From: Ancylobacter sp. Lp-2
Lineage (GTDB): Bacteria; Pseudomonadota; Alphaproteobacteria; Rhizobiales; Xanthobacteraceae
Reading direction: 5' to 3'
DNA: 64,000 bases
NCBI RefSeq assembly: GCF_020523795.1
Contig: NZ_JAJALI010000001.1
Coordinates: 806,001 to 870,000, forward strand
The translations under genes and the position numbers were made by a program. Below the pieces are notes generated by a model. The model saw only the letters and a program-made list of their open reading frames with translations, made no database searches and had not been told where the DNA came from. Within the stretch, counting starts at the first letter, position 1; each line of letters begins with the position of its first letter. Shown here in pieces: positions 18,704-28,508 of the stretch.

Positions 18704-18836
18704 TGGCCCTTGTTCGCGAAAAGGCTAGCGCGCGCTGCCGGCCATAGCAAGCCGTGAACTGCGCCCCCGGCGTCGGAGCGGCGCGGTCGCTTCCGCCGCT
18801 GCCGGTGCCGAGGGCGCTGCCGCGCGACGGCGGATG

Positions 18837-19805
18837 TCAGCCGGCGGAGGGCATTGTCGGGGGCGTCGTCGCGGGAGCCGTCGCCGACGGGACCGGGCGC
18901 GGTTGGCGTAGCGCGTCGGTCGCGTGGCGGACCGCCTCGGAGATCTGCAACAGCTGCTTGGCCAGCGGGCTGGTCCGGCGCCAGACCATGCCGATGGTGC
19001 GCGACGGTTCGGGCTCGCGGAAGCGGGCGATGGAAACGCCGGCCGAGCGCGTCTCCACCGGCACGGCCATTTCCGGTATCAGCGTGACGCCGATGCCGGC
19101 ATCGACCATCTGCACCAGCGTGGACAGGGAGCTGGCATCGAGGAAGTCGCGCGGCGGCGCGGCGCGCATGTCCACATTGCAGAAAGACAGCGCCTGGTCG
19201 CGGAAGCAGTGCCCCTCCTCCAGCAGCAGGAGCCGCATCTCGCGTACCGCCTCGGGATCGGGTACCGGCTTGCCTTCGTCCGCGCCCGGCCGCACCAGCA
19301 CGAAGCTTTCGGTGAACAGGGTGATCTCGGTCAGCGCGGGTTCGGAGACCGGCAGCGCGACGATGGCGGTGTCGAGCCGTCCCTCTTCCAGCTCCTGCAG
19401 CAGCCTCGGCGTCTGCGTCTCGCGCACGTGGATGTCGAGGCCCTTGTGCAGAAGGCTCAGTTTGCCGAGCAGCGTCGGCAGAAGATAGGGCGCCACCGTG
19501 GGGATGACGCCGATGCGCAGGCGTCCCACCAGCCGGTCGCGCGAGACGCGGGCGAGGTCGCCCAGCTCGTCGACCGAGCGCAGAATGTCGCGGACGCGCG
19601 GCGCGAACTCCTCGCCAAAGCCGGTGAGGCGGACCTGGCGGGCGCCGCGCTCGAACAGCTCGATGCCGACCTCCTCCTCCAATTCCTTGATCTGCATCGA
19701 CAAAGCCGGCTGCGAGATGCCGCAGGCTTCCGCCGCGCGGCGGAAGTGCCCGTGCCGCGCCAGGGCCTCGAAATAGCGGAGCTGCTTGAAGGTGAGGTTT
19801 TTCAT
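18837..19805 (-). CDS. oxyR: OxyR, peroxide-sensing LysR-family activator
   Basis: A 322-residue LysR regulator with an N-terminal helix-turn-helix (FKQLRYFEALARHGHFRRAAE, SQPALSMQIKELE). The redox pair of OxyR is present: Cys200 and Cys209 in EEGHCFRDQALSFCN, equivalent to Cys199/Cys208 of E. coli. It is divergently transcribed from katG across a 240-base region, the usual arrangement for H2O2-induced catalase control. The C-terminal 25 residues are a Pro/Thr/Ala-rich tail. Confidence 0.93.
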   Translation of the reverse strand: MKNLTFKQLRYFEALARHGHFRRAAEACGISQPALSMQIKELEEEVGIELFERGARQVRLTGFGEEFAPRVRDILRSVDELGDLARVSRDRLVGRLRIGVIPTVAPYLLPTLLGKLSLLHKGLDIHVRETQTPRLLQELEEGRLDTAIVALPVSEPALTEITLFTESFVLVRPGADEGKPVPDPEAVREMRLLLLEEGHCFRDQALSFCNVDMRAAPPRDFLDASSLSTLVQMVDAGIGVTLIPEMAVPVETRSAGVSIARFREPEPSRTIGMVWRRTSPLAKQLLQISEAVRHATDALRQPRPVPSATAPATTPPTMPSAG

Positions 19806-22223
<2,418 letters not shown>

Positions 22224-22594
22224 TCCTCTCCAATACCCTGCCCGCCGCCGAATTCCCGGTGGCGGGCAGGATCGGCTCGGATCCGTTCGGCCCTCGCGGG
22301 TGGCGGCCGAGCGGTCTGGCTGCAACGATGCGGCCGACGACAAGCGCATCCATGCGGCGCGCCCTTCGAAGAGAATGGCGGTTATGCCGCTTCGAGGAGG
22401 CGTTTGCCGGCGCCGGCATGCGTGCGGGGCCAAGCCGCCAGATCGGCGGCCCACCGACTTCATGTGACATTTTGCGAGTTTGCGGCGCCGCGCCGTCACC
22501 GACGCACCGAGCGGCGACAGGCCGGCCAGCGCCAGCACGGCCGCCAGCATTGGAAGCCGGCCGGCCGTTCCGCGCATCGCTCTCGCGACCGCCC
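22224..22594. other. Intergenic region with katG 3' hairpin
   Basis: CCTGCCCGCC (22237-22246) and GGCGGGCAGG (22261-22270) form a perfect 10-bp stem with a 14-base loop just after katG, a likely transcript end without a T-run. The remaining 320 bases hold no open frame with recognisable features. They separate katG from the convergent reductase operon. Confidence 0.55.
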
Positions 22595-23740
22595 TTACTG
22601 CGCCGCTCCTTTGCCGGGGCCCCGGTAGCGCGACAGCCAATAGGCATAGGGCGCCGGCAGGGTCGCCCAGGCCGGGCGGTCCTCACCGAGCGTCAGGGCG
22701 AGCTGATAGGGGTAGTGCGGATTGGCCAGATGGGCGCGGCCGATCATCACCACGTCCATCTGCCCATCGGCGACGGCGCGCTCGGCGTCCTCGGCGCCGT
22801 CGATGCACCAGGACGAGGCGACCGGCAGCTCGGCCTCGCGGCGCACGCGGCCGGCGACCGGCACCAGGAAGCCCGGCCCCCATGGCGTCCTGCCCTCGAT
22901 GGTCGAGAAGCCGATACTGACATTCAGCAGGTCGAGCCCGCCGTCGCGCATCTGCCGGGTCAGGCCGATCGCCTCCGCCAGCGTCTCCTCGTCGCGGCCG
23001 TCATATTCGATGACGCCGAAGCGCGCGGTCAGCGGCCGATTCTCCGGCCACACCGCCCGCACCGCGGCCAGCGTCTCCAGCAGGAACCGGCCGCGCCCGG
23101 CGGCATCGCCGCCATACTGGTCTGTGCGCTGGTTGGCGCCGCGCGAGAAGAAGCTCTGCGCCAGGTAGCCATGGGCGAAATGCAGCTCCAGCCACTCGAA
23201 GCCGGCGGCCAGGGCCCGGCGCGCGGCGGCGACGAAGTCGGCCTGCACCCGCGCGATGTCGTCGAGCGTCATCGCCCGCGGTACCTTGGACAGCCCGCCG
23301 CCGAAGGCGAGGGCCGAGGGCGCGAGGGTCGGCCATCCCAACGGATCGCTGTCGGGAATGTGGTCGTCGCCTTCCCAGGGGCGGTTGGCGCTGGCCTTGC
23401 GGCCGGCATGGGCGATCTGGATGCCCGGCACCGCCCCGGCGGCCTTGATGGCGCGGGCGATGCGCGCCATCCCTTCGATCTGCTCGTCGCGCCACAGGCC
23501 GGTGCAGCCCGGGGTGATCCGGCCTTCCGGCGACACGCCGGTGGCCTCGACGATCACCAGCCCGGCACCGCCGCGCGCCATGCCCGCATAATGTGCCTCG
23601 TGCCAGTCGGTCACGAAACCGTCCTCGGCGCTGTACTGGCACATGGGGGGTACCGCGATGCGGTTGCGCAGGGTGACGTCCTTCAGACGCAGCGGAGTAA
23701 ATAAAGCCGACATTCCTGGTTCTTTCACCTGATCGTTCAT
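22595..23740 (-). CDS. Old Yellow Enzyme family NADH:flavin oxidoreductase (XenA/NamA type)
   Basis: A 381-residue FMN ene-reductase that reduces activated C=C bonds, nitro groups or similar electrophiles with NAD(P)H. Class markers are Cys in VPPMCQYSA, IQIAHAGRKAS, the substrate-binding His pair in ELHFAHGYLAQSFFS, and the C-terminal phosphate-binding VMIGRAHLANP. The ATG at 23740 overlaps the upstream reductase stop (ATGA); an ATG at 23713 (MSALF) is an alternative giving 372 residues. It is the last gene of the operon SRPBCC-MDR-OYE. Confidence 0.9.
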   Translation of the reverse strand: MNDQVKEPGMSALFTPLRLKDVTLRNRIAVPPMCQYSAEDGFVTDWHEAHYAGMARGGAGLVIVEATGVSPEGRITPGCTGLWRDEQIEGMARIARAIKAAGAVPGIQIAHAGRKASANRPWEGDDHIPDSDPLGWPTLAPSALAFGGGLSKVPRAMTLDDIARVQADFVAAARRALAAGFEWLELHFAHGYLAQSFFSRGANQRTDQYGGDAAGRGRFLLETLAAVRAVWPENRPLTARFGVIEYDGRDEETLAEAIGLTRQMRDGGLDLLNVSIGFSTIEGRTPWGPGFLVPVAGRVRREAELPVASSWCIDGAEDAERAVADGQMDVVMIGRAHLANPHYPYQLALTLGEDRPAWATLPAPYAYWLSRYRGPGKGAAQ

Positions 23741-24744
23741 GTGAGACGAAGGATGGGTTTGCCGCTGAAGCGGCGCTGCCTGAGCGCCTCCAGCATCTGG
23801 GGCAGGGCATCGAAATCCCCAGCCACCAGAGTTTCGGGCTGAAGCCGGCCCGCCGCCACGTCGCCCAGTATCGACACACCGGCGGCGGTCAGCCGCCGCC
23901 AGGCGTCGTCGTCGCCGAACAGGTGCAAGGCGCCGAGCGCCACCTCGTGCATCGACAATGCCGGCCCGAAGGGCGGGCAGGGCCAGCTCTCCGGCCGGCC
24001 CTGGATGCAGACCAGATGGCCATTGGCCTCGAGGGCGGGAGCCAGCCGCGTCGCATGGTCGGCGGATATGCTGTCGATAACTGCGAAGAAGCGGCCGGCC
24101 TCCGCCGTCGGCCACGCCCCGTCGTCCGCCAGCGGGCCGGGCCGGCAATCGCCGGCGCCCAGCCGGCGCAGGCGTTCCCAATGGCGCGGGTGGCACAGGG
24201 CGGTGACGGTGAAGCCGCGTGCCACCGCCAATTGCACGAGATAGTTGCCCACCGCGCCGCCGGCACCGCTGACCAGCACCCGCGCGCCCGGTCGCGCCGG
24301 CAGTTTCTCCAGCGCCAGCCAGGCGGTCAGCGCCGGGCAAGGGATGCCGGCGGCGGTGGCGAAGTCCAGCGTCTCCGGCAGGCGCAGCAGCGCCCGCGCG
24401 GGGAGCGCCGTGTAGTCGGCGAAGCTGCCGGGCTTGTGCAGGTTCTGATGATAGGCGACGCGCTGGCCCAGCCAGCCGGACGGCAGGTCGTCGCCGACGG
24501 CGATCACCGTGCCGGCGCCGTCGACCCCCGGCACATGGCCGGCGTGCCAGCTCGGCGGCGGCGCGGCGAGCAGCTTCCAGTCGACCGGGTTGAGCCCGAT
24601 CGCCGCATTGCGCACCAGCGCCTCGCCGGCGCCGAGTTCCGGCATCTCGACCCTGTCGAGCGTGAGCTCGCCCGGAGCGCCGCCGCCGCGCCAGGTCCAG
24701 GCGCGATAACTGCAGTGCCCGCAGTCGTCATCCGGTGCCGTCAT
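23737..24744 (-). CDS. Zinc-independent medium-chain dehydrogenase/reductase (quinone oxidoreductase-like)
   Basis: A 335-residue MDR protein. The N-terminal GroES-like domain includes LNPVDWKLLAAP and HVPGVDGAGTVIAVG. The Rossmann half has VLVSGAGGAVGNYLVQLAVARG, an NADPH-type glycine motif. The catalytic zinc ligands of true alcohol dehydrogenases are missing, as in quinone oxidoreductases. It lies between the SRPBCC and Old Yellow Enzyme genes, suggesting joint processing of an electrophilic carbonyl or quinone substrate that I cannot name. Confidence 0.82.
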   Translation of the reverse strand: MTAPDDDCGHCSYRAWTWRGGGAPGELTLDRVEMPELGAGEALVRNAAIGLNPVDWKLLAAPPPSWHAGHVPGVDGAGTVIAVGDDLPSGWLGQRVAYHQNLHKPGSFADYTALPARALLRLPETLDFATAAGIPCPALTAWLALEKLPARPGARVLVSGAGGAVGNYLVQLAVARGFTVTALCHPRHWERLRRLGAGDCRPGPLADDGAWPTAEAGRFFAVIDSISADHATRLAPALEANGHLVCIQGRPESWPCPPFGPALSMHEVALGALHLFGDDDAWRRLTAAGVSILGDVAAGRLQPETLVAGDFDALPQMLEALRQRRFSGKPILRLT

Positions 24745-24801
24745 CGCGTGCCGCGCATCTCTTCTTCGTTCATCTGCCGCTGCCGGCTGCCACAGGCGGG
24801 C

Positions 24802-25308
24802 TCAGGCGCCATGGCGGGCGGCGGCGATCAGCCCGTCGAGCCAGTCCTGATGGCCGTTGATCATCGGGTTGGGCCGGGTGCGCGCCAGGTCCTGCGCCGG
24901 CTTGCCCTTCTGGCTCTCCTGCGTGAGCACGCGCAGGCGGCCCCCGGACAGTTCCTCGATCAGCCAGGCATGATGCACGTCGAGGCGGGTGTCTCCCTCG
25001 CCCGCCCAGCCATGCCAGGCGACGCGGCCCGGCTGTCCCGCCACCGGCGGCACATATTCCACCACTTCGGCCTCGACCGGGAAGCCGAAGGTCTCGAAAT
25101 AGAAGCGCGTGCCGGCGGCGAGCTCCGGTCCTCCGCCATCGTGAAAGCGGATATTCGCCGAGTTGGCGTAGTAGCTCGGCCATTGCGCGGCATGGCTCAG
25201 CAACGGCCAGACGTCGCGGGCCGTCAGCCCGGCCACGATCACTTCGTTCGAGGCGAAATTGTCGGTGAAACCGGGAGTGTACGCTTCCGGCCAGAGGATG
25301 TCGTTCAT
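24802..25308 (-). CDS. SRPBCC-fold (START/Bet v1-like) protein
   Basis: A 168-residue protein with the helix-grip pattern of SRPBCC polyketide-cyclase/START-type ligand binders (DNFASNEVIVAGLTARDVWPLLSHAAQWPSYY split over residues 15-47, then FHDGGGPELAAGTRFYFETFG). The ATG at 25308 begins the conserved part. It is the first gene of the operon with the MDR and OYE reductases and is divergent from a LysR gene that probably controls it. The ligand is unknown. Confidence 0.75.
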   Translation of the reverse strand: MNDILWPEAYTPGFTDNFASNEVIVAGLTARDVWPLLSHAAQWPSYYANSANIRFHDGGGPELAAGTRFYFETFGFPVEAEVVEYVPPVAGQPGRVAWHGWAGEGDTRLDVHHAWLIEELSGGRLRVLTQESQKGKPAQDLARTRPNPMINGHQDWLDGLIAAARHGA

Positions 25309-25358
25309 GTGCCGATGCCGTTCCGAATGCCGGCGAGGCGGGGCCGGGCGCTGTTGGA

Positions 25359-25369
25359 CAGTCCGACTG
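25359..25369. promoter_or_regulatory. Inverted repeat in the LysR/SRPBCC divergent region
   Basis: CAGTC-C-GACTG is a perfect short inverted repeat midway between the two divergent starts. It could be the LysR operator, but it is short enough to occur by chance. Confidence 0.3.
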
Positions 25370-25423
25370 ATGAGCGGTAATGAAACATAAGACAAATAGA
25401 TATGCCGGATCACACGCATAAGA

Positions 25424-26368
25424 ATGCGCGATATCAGAACGCTGGATCTCAACCTGCTGAAGGCGCTCGATGCGCTGCTCGACGAGCGGAGCGTGACGCG
25501 GGCCGCCGAGCGGCTCGGCCTGACGCAGCCGGCGGTGAGCGGCATGCTGACTCGCCTGCGCGAGAGCTTCGACGATCCGCTGTTCGTACGCACCCAGCGG
25601 GGCATCGTGCCGACCCTGCGGGCGACCGAACTGGCCGGGCCGGTCAAGCAGGTGCTCGGCGATGTTGAAACCCTGCTGCAGCCGTCGACCTTCGAGCCGT
25701 CGACCGCCGCGTTCACCCTGTCGCTGGCGGCGACGGATTATGCGTTACAGGCGGTGGTGGTGCCGTTTCTCGCCAAGTTGCGCCGGCGGGCACCGGGAGT
25801 GCGCGTGGCGGTGCGCCCGGTCGAGGACGAGCGCGTGCAGGCGCAGTTCGAGCGCGGCGATCTCGATCTCGCGCTGATGACGCCGGACACCGTGCTGCCG
25901 GATCTGCACGCCCGGCGCCTGTTCGACGAAACCTATGTCTGCGCCCTGCGCGCCGATCATCCCGCTGCCGCCGATCCCATCACCGTCGACCGCCTCTGCC
26001 AGCTCGACCACGCGCTGGTTTCGCTGACCGGAGAACGGTTCTGGGGCGTGACCGACGACGCACTGGCGAAGCTCGGGCGCCAGCGGCGGGTGGTGTTCAC
26101 CGTCACCAGCTTCCTGGTGCTCGCCTCGGTGCTGCGGACCACCGATCTCATCGCCGTGGTGCCGCGGCGTCTGGTCGGCGGCGTGGACGGTATCGTCATG
26201 CGCGAGCCGCCGGTCGACATTCCCGGCTTCACCAAGGTGGCGGCGTGGCACGACCGCAGCCACCGCGACCCCGGCCATCGCTGGGCGCGAGCCCTGCTGT
26301 TCGAGACCTGCGAGTGCCTGGAGGCTGGGGACGACGAGCTTGCGGGCGACTGGCGGCCGCGCCGATAA
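25424..26368 (+). CDS. LysR-family transcriptional regulator
   Basis: A 314-residue LysR protein of the NodD/NahR/LinR-like branch, recognised by RTLDLNLLKALDALLDERSVTRAAERLGLTQPAVS (split over residues 5-39) and DDPLFVRTQRGIVPT. The effector domain follows (FTLSLAATDYAL). It is divergent from the SRPBCC-MDR-OYE operon, its probable target. The inducer is unknown. Confidence 0.88.
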   Translation: MRDIRTLDLNLLKALDALLDERSVTRAAERLGLTQPAVSGMLTRLRESFDDPLFVRTQRGIVPTLRATELAGPVKQVLGDVETLLQPSTFEPSTAAFTLSLAATDYALQAVVVPFLAKLRRRAPGVRVAVRPVEDERVQAQFERGDLDLALMTPDTVLPDLHARRLFDETYVCALRADHPAAADPITVDRLCQLDHALVSLTGERFWGVTDDALAKLGRQRRVVFTVTSFLVLASVLRTTDLIAVVPRRLVGGVDGIVMREPPVDIPGFTKVAAWHDRSHRDPGHRWARALLFETCECLEAGDDELAGDWRPRR

Positions 26369-26394
26369 TTGCGATCGACAAAGCGGGCTTGGAC

Positions 26395-27972
26395 ATGCGC
26401 AACCGAAGAGACGTGGTGAAGCTTGGCCTCGGTACCGGCGCGGCCCTCGCTCTGGCGGGTCCGGCCGGCTCGGCCGTCGCCGTTTCGCCGGCGAGCGGGA
26501 CGGCGAGCGGCGATCTGTCGTTCGACCCCGCGGCTTTCACCGTGAAAACCGCGACCATCGCCACGGAAACCGGCGACCGGCATGTCGTCTACCGATTCTG
26601 GCGTGCGATTCCCTATGTTCGGCGCCCGGTGGATGTCGCCTATCAGAGCCTCAATGTCAGCCAGCCCATCGAGATCGACGGCAAGGCCGTGGAGACGGGC
26701 GCTGCGCTGATCCTGTTCAGCAATTCGATAGGCGGCTACATGCCGTCATCGGTTGCCACTGCCCAAGGCATCGGTGGCGGTGGCATGATGGGCGGCCCGC
26801 CACCCGGCATGGCTGGCGCGCCGCCCGGACTCGTGGAGGCGCCGAGCGGCAGCAACGCCATGCTCAGCCGCGGCCGCCGGGTGAGCAATGCCGAGCAGGC
26901 GCTGGCGGCGGGTTACGTGGTGGTGGAGCCCGGCGCGCGCGGCCGGACGCTGACCGATGCCGAGGGGGTCTTCTACGGCGTCGCGCCGGCCGCCATCGTC
27001 GATCTCAAGGCGGCGGTGCGTTATGTGCGCGCCAATCGCGGTCGCCTGCCCGGCGACACCGAGCGCATCGTCTCCTCCGGCACCAGCGCCGGCGGCGCGT
27101 TGTCGGCGCTGCTCGGCGCCTCCGGCGACAGCGGGCTCTATGCGGCCGATCTCGCCGCGCTGGGGGCGGCCGAGGCCAGCGATGCCATCTTCGCCGCCGG
27201 CGCCTGGTGCCCGATCGCCGATCTCGACCACGCCGACATGGCCTATGAATGGAACTGGGGCGGCAATCCGCTGGCCTCGGGCGCGCGGGTCGACCGCGAG
27301 GCTTCGCAGGCGCTGCGCACCGCCTTCGCCGATTACCAGGCCGGCCTCGGCCTGGAAGGACGCGACGGCTTCGGGCCGCTGACGGCGGAGACCTATGGCG
27401 CCTACCTGCTCGAGGCCTATCTGCTTCCTGCCGCCGGGCACTACCTCGCCGCGCTGCCGGAGGCGGAACGGGCCGCTTATCTGGCGGCGCATCCCGGCAT
27501 CGGCTGGCAGGACGGCGAGGCGCGTTTCGGTTGGGACGCTTTCCTCGCCCATGTCGGTCCGCGCAAGAAAGGGCTGCCGGCTTTCGATGCCTTCGATCTG
27601 TCCAGCGGGGAGAACAACCTGTTCGGCCTCGGCACCACCAAGGCCCGGCATTTCACCCCGTTCAGCCTGCGCCATGCCACCGGCGATGCGGCGGCCCAAC
27701 TCGACGCCGACCTGCCGGCGACGCTGCGCCGGATGAACCCGATGCCGTTCATCCTGGAGGCGCATCCCGGGCGTGCCCGGCACTGGTGGATCCGCGTCGG
27801 CGCCAAGGACAGCGACACCTCGCTGAGCGTGGTCGGCAACCTCGCCGCCGCGCTGGCCGCGCGTGGCGCCGAGGTCGATGCGCGCATGTATTGGGATGCC
27901 GGCCACGGCGCCAACGAGGGTGCCGGCGACTTCATGCGGTGGATCGCGTCGCTCGCCGACCCGGGCCGCTGA
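26395..27972 (+). CDS. Tannase-like (subtype B) serine esterase, Tat-exported
   Basis: A 525-residue alpha/beta-hydrolase. The start at 26395 opens with a twin-arginine signal (RNRRDVVKLGLGTG, then a hydrophobic stretch to about residue 35). The nucleophile elbow SSGTSAGGALSALLG and ADLDHADMAYEW resemble bacterial subtype B tannases, which hydrolyse galloyl esters; the C-terminal His is probably in DAGHGANEGAGDF. A Gly/Met/Pro-rich insertion (GGGMMGGPPPGMAGAPPG) lies at about residues 125-145 ahead of the elbow. It follows the LysR gene by 26 bases and is followed by an ABM protein and a TonB receptor gene. Substrate is inferred. Confidence 0.75.
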   Translation: MRNRRDVVKLGLGTGAALALAGPAGSAVAVSPASGTASGDLSFDPAAFTVKTATIATETGDRHVVYRFWRAIPYVRRPVDVAYQSLNVSQPIEIDGKAVETGAALILFSNSIGGYMPSSVATAQGIGGGGMMGGPPPGMAGAPPGLVEAPSGSNAMLSRGRRVSNAEQALAAGYVVVEPGARGRTLTDAEGVFYGVAPAAIVDLKAAVRYVRANRGRLPGDTERIVSSGTSAGGALSALLGASGDSGLYAADLAALGAAEASDAIFAAGAWCPIADLDHADMAYEWNWGGNPLASGARVDREASQALRTAFADYQAGLGLEGRDGFGPLTAETYGAYLLEAYLLPAAGHYLAALPEAERAAYLAAHPGIGWQDGEARFGWDAFLAHVGPRKKGLPAFDAFDLSSGENNLFGLGTTKARHFTPFSLRHATGDAAAQLDADLPATLRRMNPMPFILEAHPGRARHWWIRVGAKDSDTSLSVVGNLAAALAARGAEVDARMYWDAGHGANEGAGDFMRWIASLADPGR

Positions 27973-28117
27973 GGTTCCGAAACGCCGGGGCATCGAGGTT
28001 TGCGTCTGTCCGCGTGCGTTTTCTCCGCCGGGGCCGTTGACCGCCGGCCGAAGGACGGGGAAATGAGGGTCGGTTTGTCCTGCCCGGCGCTGCCGGGCGC
28101 CAAGAGTGGAGTGGAAC

Positions 28118-28420
28118 ATGATCGTCGAAGTGGCCGAGCTCACCATTAAGCCCGGCGATGAAGCCGCGTTCGAGGCCGGCGTGGCGAAGGCAGCGCCGCT
28201 GTTCCTCCGTTCCAAGGGCTGCCACGGCCTGACGCTGCAGAAGGTGGTGGAGACCCCGGCCGTGTACCGGCTGCGCGTCAACTGGGAGACGCTGGAGAAT
28301 CACATGGTGGATTTCCGCGGTTCCGAGGAGTTCCAGACGTGGCGTTCGCTGGTCGGTGGCTTCTTCGCCGCGCCGCCGGCGGTGACGCATGAGGACGAGG
28401 CCGCGCGCTACGGCGCCTGA
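28118..28420 (+). CDS. ABM-domain (antibiotic biosynthesis monooxygenase-like) protein
   Basis: A 100-residue dimeric ferredoxin-like protein: EVAELTIKPGDEAAFEAGVAKA, then GCHGLTLQKVVETPAVYRLRVNWETLENH, the pattern of small cofactor-free ABM monooxygenases or heme-degrading relatives. A GGAGTGGA site precedes the ATG at 28118. It stands between the tannase-like gene and the convergent TonB receptor. The function is not determined. Confidence 0.75.
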   Translation: MIVEVAELTIKPGDEAAFEAGVAKAAPLFLRSKGCHGLTLQKVVETPAVYRLRVNWETLENHMVDFRGSEEFQTWRSLVGGFFAAPPAVTHEDEAARYGA

Positions 28421-28508
28421 CGTGTTCGCGCCCGGTCGCCTCACGGCGGCCGGGTGATCTTCGCCCTCCCGGTAACCCGGCCGTCTCGCGAGGGCCGGCG
28501 TTTGCCGC

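Noticed and set aside
22224-22594. Possible small gene between katG and the reductase operon
   Set aside because: No open frame with a ribosome site or conserved-looking sequence; only the katG hairpin is clear.
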